From assembly GCA_010093485.1 (NCBI GenBank), contig MU001508.1:76051-140050 (forward strand): DNA of 64,000 bases, given 5' to 3'. Numbering within the stretch: position 1 is the stretch's first letter; every line of letters starts with the position of its first letter. The stretch is from Karstenula rhodostoma CBS 690.94 (taxonomy: Eukaryota; Ascomycota; Dothideomycetes; Pleosporales; Didymosphaeriaceae). The notes beneath the pieces were generated by a model. The model saw nothing but the letters and a program-made list of their open reading frames with translations. It was not told the DNA's origin and did not search any database. Below, in pieces: positions 54,301 through 64,000 of this stretch. The position numbers were made by a program, and so were the translations under genes.

Positions 54301-55800
54301 CAGTCTTGTCTCCCATCCATCGCCTTGTCTCCGTATTCCCCGTACAGCAGCACCCACCACCGCCCGGCGACCGGCCTCTGGAGCGCACCGAGCATCGAGC
54401 ATCGAGCACCACCCGTCGCCCACACATGGACGAAAAGGCGGTGGGCCTGCGCGCCCTGCTTCCTTGCCTCGCCAGCTGCTCTGCACCGCACCTTGTGCCC
54501 GCCTCGGCTGACGCCGCTGTGACTGGCGCTGTCATACAAGATGGAGGCCACCGACGCCATCTGGTGTCTTCGCAACCCCCGACTTGGTTTCAAACCCCAT
54601 CGCCGTGTCTCCTCGTCGCACTGTGGCCACGCCTCTCCTCGTGCCCGCCCCTGGGACCCGGGGAATCCCTGCCGCACGCTGTTCCATTCGACGCTTTCGG
54701 CAGCCCTGGCGTCTTGCCCTCCACCTGACCCTCGTCGCGACGTCCACGTCCACGTCGTGCTGGGTTACGGGAGGCGCCCGGGTGCTCCTGCCTGCTGTCG
54801 TTTGGCTGTGTCCTAGAAGGGTGAGGGAGGAGCGTTGCCGTTGCGCCTGCCCGCCGAAACATCCCCCACGGTAGGCCTTCCGATGGGCCCGCCCGCCGCC
54901 TCAACCAAGGCTCCCTTCCTCCCAAAACGTGAGCCCGCAGTTGCACTGCAGCCAGAACCTCCAATTTGCGTCGCCCTGCACCCATCGTCTGTCCGTCACC
55001 GCCTCGACCTGGCTCTCGCCATCTCCAGAGCGCTGGAACGGGGAGCTTAGTGTTACTGCTTGTCCCGGCATACGAAAATAAGGGAGGAACGCGGTGGCAT
55101 CTGCGATACGGGCCGGTGATCGCAGTGGTCCCAGTAGCGTGGCTTGTGCGAGCCGCTGTCCAAGAGCGAGCGTTCATCAGGAGTTCGACCAACATGTCAC
55201 GGCGCAGCACAGATCACGAAACCGCCATTCGAGTCGGTGAAGACCCTTGCCAGCTGCTGTACCCCGCGGCTCCCTGCAAGATTCCATCTCACCCTATCCG
55301 GCATCTGCCTTGGTTCTGTCTGCATACTATTCCTCCATACGAGAACACGAAGACGCCTCCCGCACTGTGCGACGGTACGGAACCTGGTGTCTGGAACCGT
55401 GTCCCGCGTCCAAGGCTGGATACCTCTGAATCTAGTCATCAATGAGCTCTCCCTGGCCAAGCAGCGCTCCCGCTTTCTGCGCCAGCACGAACACCTTCGT
55501 CCATGCAGTTGCTCGACATGTTACCCCAAGCACCCTAGATCTCCACACTGTACTCCAAGCCGACCGCTCTTTCACCCGCCGTGAATGTGCGGCAACTTGT
55601 CCTGACAGCCCATCTTCATCGACTCACTGCATGTGCACCTTGTTTCAAAGTCCACCTCGGTACCGATCTATTAGCACCTACTTCTTTCAGTCTGGAAGAC
55701 AGTGTGTTCGCTCTCAAACTCGGGCATAACCACGAGCAAGCGTGAACAGACCATGCAAGCTCTAAAGATGTCCCGAAGGATATGCATGTGCCAACTCTAA
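51311..55800. other. GC-rich gene desert with simple repeats (part 1)
   Basis: Strongly GC-rich. Overlapping open frames of 100-280 codons occur on both strands but show no domains, no hydrophobic pattern and no consistent splice frame. Holds a CAGGAC repeat (51836-51870) and a CACCT/GCATCT block (53784-53867). The first kilobase probably includes the 5' UTR and promoter of the homeobox gene. Confidence 0.45.
53784..53867. repeat. Simple repeats (CACCT/CGCCT)n then (GCATCT)n
   Basis: About nine CACCT- or CGCCT-type units run directly into five GCATCT units plus a partial one. Confidence 0.85.
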
Positions 55801-58800
55801 CGACCCCGCAGATATCGATGAGGTATCTGGTCCGTTACATTCGCCTGAGTGAAACCACCCTTAACAACCAACGTATACACACACACACACACACACATCC
55901 TCACCATGTTTCAGTCCTCTGGCCCAGTCCAACAATTCCTCTTAGCCTATCGAGATCTCAACGTCAGAGCGTATGCCCATGGCCAGACTATGAACAACAA
56001 GACTGTGCATCTGTCCAGTCATCAATGCGCCGTCTATGATGAGGACGCGACACAGCAACCGGCTACTATCGTCGGAGGCACAGCATACCTTTAGTCATTC
56101 AATCTGTCCGATACCTTTGTCAGTCTGCGCAGCTTCTCGAGCTCTTTCCAGTGACCATGGACCCATTTCTGTGTCAAACCGCGTTTCAAAAGGCGACTGC
56201 ATCTTTGTGTCGGTCGATGGTCTCGCCCTCGTGATGCGCTCTTGCGATCGGACAATAACACTTCAACCGGTCGAACACTATTGAATTGTTACACACCATC
56301 CCTAATCGACACGAACATGGGATTACGCTTTCGGTTAATGTTTCCAAATACGGGCGCGATGAGCTCTACTGATAGAGCAACAAGTCCAGACTCGGCCTTG
56401 CTTGTTGTGATGAACAGCGCTTCTCTTGCATAACTGGTCCAAACGATATCAACTTATACTTCGGCCTCGCGAAATATCCACGTCCCCTGCACTGTGTACC
56501 CGCAAGGCATCTTTGCCGACTTCCAGGATAGCCAGGCCATCGCGAGTCTACGTCCGTCGGTGGACTACGCTGGTGATCAACAAACTTGTCACACAGTGAT
56601 ATTGGCTTATGCTGGCCACCTCCAAGGTGTTCCCTGCTCTGCAACAGTCCAGCACACTGGAAGCGCTCCATGGAACCAACCTACTAATCCCACGACGAGT
56701 GACTAGCCAAGCGCAGCCAGCACAACCCGCGGACTGCTCTCCTGAGCACACCCTATGGCTCAACACCGAAGCCGTTATCGTTGTGTGACCGTGGACGAAC
56801 TTAATCACCGATTGGCATCATTATACAACGCCATCGGCATAGGATAATCTATCCGGTCGATCCCAGTCCCCGGCGGCCTCGGCGCCCCGCTTCGTGTGAT
56901 CAGCTGCAGCACTTCTGGTTAAGTTGAAAATGTCACTCGCCGAGTTTCTAAGAAATACGATCGACAGCTAACGGCACGCCCTATTTCCGGATGTGAAACG
57001 CCACTCCTTGCACACTTCGATACATCGACTACACGAAACAACCGCACAGTGCCGAGGCTGAACCCACACTTGCAAACACCAGTCCACCATAATCGACAAT
57101 TCCAACTCAACTTGCGCCTTCCTTCCGAATATCTTCGGGAGCTTCTTAGTACGCTTGCTATAGCACGCCTCTAGGGCTCTTTTGACGTCATGTGATGAAC
57201 CACTAGATTTAGGTTTGACACCTGCCATCGGTGTATCCCTGCATGAGTCATTCCATGGTATCTACGCCAAGAACTCCCTGCCGATGGATCCGGGAATGCG
57301 AGATATCTCAACTGAGCGCCTGGGTCGGCCCGTAAAGCAAACGCACTCCACTGATGAATCCCTGCGGGTTCGTCACTACATGTGATGAATTCCTTCCAAC
57401 ACAGATGTAACGCTGGCTAATGGAATTTGTTTCCCAGAAACGATGATCACTCAAGTGGCGATATGCTTGTGGGGAAAATGGTTTTGTCCTTTTCTCCGGA
57501 GTACCGAAGGCGACCGGGTTCCTTGTGGGCCTGACGTCGCTTTACTGTCACCCTTCCTACCAAGTCCATGCATTGTTTTGCACAACCTAGCGTTCTCGAA
57601 CATCAACAACACGCCCCATATGCCTGCAATGCATGTGAGCGTACATGCGAAATCTGGTCACCTCAAACATCACACAACAATGCTGTCTCGACTCATATCC
57701 TGCAGGATTAGTCAATCGAAAGGAGAAGGCTTCGCGGTGCGTTGAACGCCTTTCACAGGCTCTGATCCTGCGTGCATGCCCTGGCTGGCGCAAAGGCTTT
57801 TGACGGCAGTGACACTGCCATGCTGTTCTGTCAGCTTTTATACCTTAGGGTCAAGCTGCCTCATTGAGACTGGGGCATAATCACGGGCACGATCAAGCCA
57901 CGAGGACGTCGGAGCTTTAGCTTGGAGTACCGTATGGTCGGAACCTAGCGCTGTCTCCTACATAGACCGTCGCTATGTTGTGACCCAGACCCACCGTCTT
58001 TGATGACACAAATTGGACATAACTGCGCACTGATCTCAACAATCATGATGCTGTATGTATGGCCAGAGGCTCTTGGCGCATGTCAAACATGCAGTAGTCC
58101 ATCTAGCAAAACTTTCGCATGTCCGCGCAATGCGTTCCTGGATCAACGCAGCGACTAGCAAAGCCACTCGAGCCTAGAAGGTACGTATCGATGTGGCTGC
58201 AACGCACTAGACACGCTTGCTCTTGTAGCGGTGACTTTCCACGCAAGTGTATTGTTCAGCGCACGCGGAAGTCGGCGAATCTAGAGCCGCCTACTGCTCG
58301 AGGCTAAACCCTGTCTCAGTTATTTGACTTTTGGCTCGCTGGGCTTGCCATCCTAACCGTTTCCGCTCGGCTAAACCTGCTCACATCTCAGGGATACCGC
58401 CGTCCCTGACTAAACAAGCTCTTCGAGATCATCTCCCAGCGCTACGAATGGCAGACGCGATGTGTTCCAAGATTGACGTTTGGACAAGCAGGTAGCACAG
58501 GAAAGCTTCGCCTCGGCGAAACACACCCAAAACACCATTTGGAATCCGCCGCACCAGTCGCTAGACGTTGATGCTTGTCAGGGTCTTTCTCTGCGGCGCC
58601 GGTTCCTTCCTGTGGACATCTTAAGATGGAAAAAACTGGCAGGCTATCCGGTCGAGCAACGAGGCTGGCTGCGGTGGGCGTTGGACGTGCCTTTCTCCAC
58701 CTCATTTTCCGCGCCAGCCTCCACCACGCCAACCTTCCCCCTGACCTCGCATAGTGGGCAGCGCAGCGCAAACCATCCGCGACAGTTTTCCACTAGGCAG

Positions 58801-60890
58801 CTCCACCGGTCGACGGGAGGCATCGCGTTCGCAGCTGAACCCCCTCCCAACAACCGCCGGTTTGCATCTTGCATGCAGCTCGGGGAGCCGCCTGGAGTGC
58901 GTCCCGGTTAGCTGCTTCCGTGTAGGGGAGCCCTCGCGTACCCGTCCGTATTCGACGCTCGGTCTGGTTCACTGCTGCAATCACCCACTGCGAGGAAGGA
59001 GAAAACTCGCTTTCGTCGGTGAGATCGCCCTGCGTACGTCACTGAATGAGCTGTGGTTGCGGCGGGCTTCGCCCTACACTACCGAGGGATGCGATTGAGT
59101 GTGTGTTACGGAGATCAGGCAGCTGCATTACTCGCTCTGCGCGGTGTAGAGGTACTAGCGACGTTATTAGGGCGGGGACTGCGTAGGTAGAAGGCCCTGT
59201 GTTGGCGGTTATTAGGTATCATGCAAACTTCCTATATATTAAGGGGAGGGAAGACGGCGCTGCTTAATGCATTTATTCTCCTTAAGATCCGTGTCTAGAC
59301 GGTCGTTCTAACGCGGTTTGTTTGTAGAGGTAGAGGTATACGTTGTGGAACTGCTACCGGATAACGAGAAGTTCTTACTAGATAGTTGGTCTCCAGATCA
59401 GCGCGATTGGTATACCCCATCTATATAACTAGGTCTGCAGTCCTGTGTGCGCATAGGGATGTACGTACTAGTCTGGACTTGGGGGTTGTTGCTCATGTGT
59501 CTGGTTAGGCGAGGCCTCGTTGCTACGACAGTCAGGCTTTTGGTACGGCGGACGAGGCATTGGCAATCGTTTTTCTTGGATTCCGGGGTTCTTTTGTCTA
59601 CCTGCTTATTGTACAGAGTTACAACTGATAAGGTTGCTCTGCTACCTACCCATGATAGGAGACAAACACGGTTGTGTACAGGATCAGTAAAACACCTCTA
59701 CGATCTCTTCCAACGTTGCCTCGGAACTTTGCATACTCTACGGTACATCACAGTATTCCAACCAGCTATAGCATCCAGTCTCCCATATTCTCATTCTCGT
59801 CTCCTCTCAACATTCCTCTCTATATCCCGCGTAGAATCGGGGCTGCGAGAGGCAAGTGCGCCTCTCCACCCGCACAGAATCGACGAGAGTGTCTTGATGG
59901 ATGGGTACGGCGAGAACCGCCACTCCCCCGTTTCGCACTTTTCGGCATGGTCTAGCATCGCGATACGACAGTCAGTCGTCCCGGGAAGGCGATTAGTAAC
60001 TTGCTACTGCGTCGCCTTTCCACGCACGCGCGAGGAAGGGTTTGGTTTGGTTCAGTAACGGGAATTTTCCGCACAGGCTTAGGAGTGTAAAGTACTTTAC
60101 TTTACGTACGCACTTTTCACCAGCGCCCTGCTGATGTATGAGGATCTTAGGGGCGGGGTGGGGCTGTTCTGTCGAGGGACATATTCAATACTCAGAACGA
60201 CGGTGGAGGCAACTTCGGTGCTGTGGGTTTTGTTTTGTTCTGATAAGGGGGTTGTCGGCTACCTCGGGATGGTGGTGGCGATGGGTATATGCACTGCACG
60301 ATACCCGCGATACGGGATGATACGTCCATGACATGATACGATATGACACATTTTGGATAGAAGGTAGAGCAGCGCTTCGATGCTCGTCGGGGTGGGTGTT
60401 GTTGCAGCTCCCGGGTTTAGATGTATACTTGACGTGTTAGGCGAGGCTTGTGTGGGACGGTGATGGCGATGTCACACATATTGGCATGGGTTATGGATTG
60501 AGATTGAGGTGAGGATTGGGAAGACCGTAGTCTCGCTTTGGTGCCGTGGTCTCCGTGATCGATGGCCCTAGGACTTGGAGTTTCATTACTTGTCTGATGG
60601 ATATGCGGAGGTATAGGTTATCTGTGCTTGGTTAGAAAGCCGAGGCATCCTGGTTTGAGAGCAGTGACAGTGTTGGATGACGACCCGCCCCATGTGTTGA
60701 CAATCTTGAACAAGACCAAGCAGATGTAGACTCGCTGTCAAATTCAGCACAGAGCAAGCTCTGGCACATAGTAAGCCTCCTCGCCATGCCCACTCCCAGA
60801 TCTACTTCCGCGCATCCATTCTTGCGACAAAAGAATTCTCAATAAATAACCTGCCTACAATACTAAACACCCCCACCCGTTCCCCCAGCC
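55801..60890. other. Gene desert (part 2)
   Basis: About 5 kb without a supported gene. It includes a CA microsatellite (about 55876-55896), and at 59.1-59.7 kb a patch of lower GC and higher TA that may be an old mildly mutated repeat. Fragments near 55.9-56.1 and 57.0-57.2 kb translate into somewhat protein-like segments, but I could not join them into a gene. Confidence 0.35.
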
Positions 60891-62229
60891 CTATAACACG
60901 TCCTCCTCCAACACATCCCCCCTCCCCTTCCTCACGTCCACCCAGCACCCCCAGCTCCCCCACGTCTCCTCCACATCATTGCAGAACCTCGCCACGTGGT
61001 TGAACCCAGTCACTTCGCACCTCGGCCGCAGGTCGTTACGCGTAAGCTGCACGTGCTCGTCCCGCGCAAAGAAAAGGCCGAGGGTGTACACGGGCCAGGT
61101 GCCGATGAAGCTGGAGCCCCATTCGGCGTCGGTGGCGTGAGTTTGTAAGATGTGGGCGGCGATCTGGAAGACAGGGCTGTTCGTGCTGTGACTCTGGCCC
61201 GGGAATACGACGCTCCATCAGTCCAGCAAGCACTCGGCTCGCATCCAAAATACCCGCTCCGAGTGAAGGTCCAGGCGGTGGTTAACCTCTTTGTCGGACC
61301 ACAGGCCAGTGGAGGCGAGTAAGGTCTAATAGAGCACGCTTTTAACTAATATTCTATTAAAGGGGGCGGTGAGGGTAGGAGTCTGTTTGGAGAGCCGCAA
61401 GGCGGGTAGTGCGTTGCTGCGTTCAGGTGGAGGGGGATGTCGAAGTATGTTCCTCTTCCCATGCAGTGGTGGTGTACTTGGCGGATTGTGGTCGCGTTTC
61501 CTTATGAAGGGTAGCTATCTGTCCACCCCGTGAAGACATAATAACATCATAGATGTCAAGACGCTGTTCGAACTTGCTAACGGCCCCGCGTCGTTGAGAG
61601 AGTCTGATAGCCCTTTTAGGGCTTTGGAGTAGTAGGTCAGAGTAGGCACCTGTATATTCCCGTTCGATTCGATCAAGTGGAGATTCGAGGCAGCGTTGTA
61701 AAGCACGGAGTATCTGACGCTCTTCCAGTCTCCCATGAGCCGCCGAATTTCTGAAACCCAGCCATTGGAGAATTTTACATGCAGTTAGTAAACAGGTCTC
61801 GATGATAGATTGTTCAGTCACCTGGGTGACAGTTCGGAAGAAGCAGCAAGCGATAGTACTGGTTGACGAAATGTCGTACCATAACTCCTTCCAGATCATG
61901 TAACGTCGCTTCGTGCGCAACAGATTCGGAAAGCCGGCAGACGAGGGATGCTTCGGAGGCATTCTCAAGGACTCCTTGCTGTTCAAATACCGGTTCTAGA
62001 GCATACCGAGATCTCTGGTGGCTTGCAAAGCGGCGGTCTACGAGCTCTGCGGACGTGGGCTAAAAACACTCGCGATTGGACCGCAAGCATCGGTCGCACG
62101 CTGGGGAGTTCTCGTCACATTTCTTTTGTGTCTTCTGCCCGCCAGCTCATGTTATCGAATTGTAGTTCTCAGATGCGACTCCCGCGCACTTACAAGTGAA
62201 CCCGTTTTAGCGTGCAGTAAGCTACTCAT
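60891..62229 (-). pseudogene. Decayed Zn2Cys6 transcription factor
   Basis: Pieces of a fungal Zn2Cys6 regulator run along the minus strand. An ATG at 62229 (MSSLLHAKTG) leads to a GTAAGT donor; after the intron (62193-62135) comes KKCDENSPACDRCLRSNREC, the last four Cys of the cluster. The first Cys pair cannot be read: AAACGGGTTCACTTGTAAG would give F-T-C-K only in another frame, as if about four bases were lost. A TAG (62060-62062) follows directly in frame. The frame then stays open to a normal intron (61821-61751) and the fungal-specific factor domain (LEGVMVRHFVNQYYR, YSVLYNAASNLHLIESNG, LTYYSKALKGL). The C-terminus (FIGTWPVYTLGLFF, TGFNHVARFCNDVEETW) ends at 60891. Stretches at 61.2-61.5 kb need several further introns to be read. 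Confidence 0.65.
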
Positions 62230-62878
62230 GGTCTTGGCACCAGCGAGTGATGTAGATGACGGAACCGTTTCGGCAATAGGCCGGTGGCATCTTTTCTGGT
62301 CATGTAGCTGGAACGATACGAGCATCGTTCGGTTGTTGTGGCAGAGACGCCACCATCACTAGCCGTGATAGCGAGCTAGGAAGGAGATTACAGTCTCGTG
62401 GTGAGATGCATGTGTGGATGAACAGCTCGCAAGTGTACACTTGCCAGCTGATGCACTCGCCCTACATCTCAGCCGTATCCTGCCTTCTAATTCTAGGTTT
62501 CGGAGGAAGGACTGTAGACGTGGATCAGGTTACAGGGGAAAATACATGGCTTCACGGAGATACCAAACAAATTCGAGCACAAAGCTACGAGTCATTAAAT
62601 ACAAGTGAGCAGGGCACAATCGAATTCAGGATGTCCGTCCAAAACAATCAAAGCACTCGTCCAGGGGTATTATGATAAAACGAATCAGAACGCCTCCAAT
62701 GCCACCATTCCGTCGACACCTGCTGAGCGACCTTCATCCTTCATCCACGATCGTGGAAGCTAGAGTGTTCAGCACACCTCCGTGCCCTGGGTGATGCCTT
62801 CCCAGATGACTGGCAACGCAGATCGCCCATGGACTCAGGGGCCGAGTCCTACTTGTACCGCATACACACCGACTGCCT
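62230..62878. other. Intergenic
   Basis: About 650 bp between the decayed regulator and the 3' end of the last gene. Nothing recognised. Confidence 0.35.
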
Positions 62879-64000
62879 CTATACCTGCGTCATGATGCTC
62901 TCTGGGTCGCTGATGATGTTCGGTGTATGCGTCTCAACCGCTTCTTCTGTCAGTGCCACTCCGCCCTCTACCTCCACCTCGCTTCCCTCAGATACAAACG
63001 AGTGAACCGAGAGTATTGATCCAGAGCTGCCCGACTCGTCGTCAGTCCTGCTCGCAAAGCGTCGCTCCAGCACCCAATTCGCGTTGTCGTGTTCCGATGC
63101 ACAAGCACTGTCCCCGTGGTCCTGCCTCCGATCAAAACGATCTTTCTGGCGCTTCACGCGGCGCAGCGCGCCCATGTCGAACTCGCCCATCGCAGCCACG
63201 TCCGCGGTGTCTCTAGCAGCGGCTGTGTGTGGCATAGGAAGCGTGATGTTGGAGCCTGACGAGCTGGAGTCTCGGGCCGTAGCGCGGAAAATGCCCTTGA
63301 AAGCCTCTTTGAGTCCTTGGCGGAAGAACAGCGGCATTTGACGAGTGAGATCGCGGCTGAGTTCGCCAGAGGAACGATGGCCCATTTTGTAGAAGCGACG
63401 GCGGTGACGGCGGGTGGTGTTCAGGGTGTCGATCTCGGACTGCGTGGTCTTGTAGGTATACGTGCTTGATTGCGAGGGGGTCGACGGGGAGTCGTCCAAG
63501 TAGCCGGAAGATAACAGAAGCGTGCTCTGCGTGTTTTCTTCAATTGTGATGCGCAGTGGGGCCGGGATTGGACGACAAGAGATGTTCCGGATGATCTGCG
63601 CTGACTTGACTGGCAGAAAGTCCGCTTCGGCGGGTTGAAGGGGTAGAACTTCATCCTTGAAGACAGCGTCGAAGGACATGGATATACGATCCCTAAAGTA
63701 AGGCCGGCAAGCGTGACAGGCGACTATTTGGCAGCTCGGGATTGTCTGCGCAAGGTGTTAATGTGGCCCTGCACAAGCGTATGAAGGAAACGATGCCTGG
63801 ACAAAAGTTTGAGTACACTGTGTTACCCCAGGGGGGACACTGCACTACTCAATCTTCTGACCTAGTACTGTAGTTGCGTGGATCAACGCTTCTCAGTCAA
63901 CGTACCTCGAATGCTTCACGAGTGCTGTTGGCGGATACGTGGACGATGGCGTCCCTCATCTGCGCGGCCTGAAGCGATCCTGCAATGACTCCGTTGAGCT
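62879..64000 (-). CDS. Conserved-looking ascomycete protein of unknown function, 5'-truncated by the window
   Basis: Two exons are visible: 64000-63906 (beginning outside the window) and 63745-62879, joined by a 160-bp intron in phase 0. The upstream exon reads LNGVIAGSLQAAQMRDAIVHV and ends at FE. The second continues TIPSCQIVACHACRPYFRDR, a C-x5-C-x2-C motif, then ISMSFDAVFKDEVLPL. Downstream is Ser/Thr-rich low-complexity sequence with a basic patch (TTRRHRRRFYKMG) and an acidic end (HSFVSEGSEVEVEGG). About 320 residues are in view. An ATG inside the second exon (63679) gives a 266-aa open frame, but the in-frame Cys motif and clean splice argue for the longer protein. I recognise no domain. 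The intron is about three times the usual size and carries a dispersed repeat copy. Confidence 0.7.
63795..63840. repeat. Dispersed element, copy 3, inside an intron
   Basis: gcctgg-acaaaagtttgagtacactg-tgttacccc resembles copies 1 and 2 with a few substitutions, and an imperfect reverse arm may follow near 63847-63880. It lies within the 160-bp intron of the last gene. Confidence 0.5.

Noticed and set aside
53823..54677. 284-codon open frame on the minus strand with a low-complexity (MQ)n or (DA)n end
   Set aside because: It runs into a simple repeat in very GC-rich sequence, and opposite-strand frames are equally long.
55849..57228. Somewhat protein-like fragments near 55.9-56.1 kb (plus) and 57.0-57.2 kb (minus)
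   Set aside because: They could not be joined into a gene and show no known motif. They may be relics of an old element but the evidence is too thin.

Overview
The window looks like nuclear DNA of a filamentous ascomycete (Pezizomycotina, probably a Dothideomycete). The evidence is many short GT-AG introns of 45-60 bp, fungal-type gene families, and a retrotransposon mutated in the manner of repeat-induced point mutation (RIP). Gene models below were built by hand by joining open frames at GT/AG sites. Every multi-exon model reported as intact has a coding length divisible by three (the last, cut by the window edge, keeps its frame across its one visible intron).

Layout. 1-2943 is the 3' part of a RIP-destroyed Ty3/gypsy chromodomain retrotransposon ending in an LTR. 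3.6-10.9 kb holds secreted-protein genes: a small Cys protein, a DUF1996 protein, a cupredoxin-like protein and an unknown secreted protein. 11.2-29 kb is a compact housekeeping and transport block: exosome RRP41 divergent from an ERCC6L2-type SNF2 ATPase, a nicotianamine-synthase-like enzyme, an amidohydrolase, a CorA-type channel, a PhyH dioxygenase, a sugar porter, a CCC1/VIT iron transporter and PET191/COA5. 29-38 kb carries a sterol-ester lipase, a GH43 hydrolase, a nine-exon secreted protein with three crystallin-like modules, and a secreted eight-Cys protein. 40-42.3 kb holds three very small Cys-rich zinc-finger-like genes. PFA5 palmitoyltransferase (45.5 kb) and a TALE homeobox gene (49.6-51.3 kb) follow. 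51.3-60.9 kb is a gene desert rich in simple repeats. A decayed Zn2Cys6 regulator and the 3' end of a conserved unknown gene close the window.

Functional themes. NAS-like, CorA-like and CCC1 genes lie within 12 kb and all concern metals, although other genes lie between them and they are on both strands, so this is a neighbourhood and not a shown cluster. Secreted proteins concentrate at 3.6-10.9 kb (next to the dead transposon) and at 35-38 kb.

The most unusual object is the secreted protein at 35397-37141. A three-exon module has been copied twice in tandem, keeping both the intron-phase pattern (2,2,0) and a crystallin-type Y/F-x4-F-x-G signature in each copy. Second is the run of WYC-x2-C microprotein genes. 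Third is a short dispersed motif (3.4, 46.7 and 63.8 kb), which is a perfect palindrome at one site and sits inside an enlarged intron at another.
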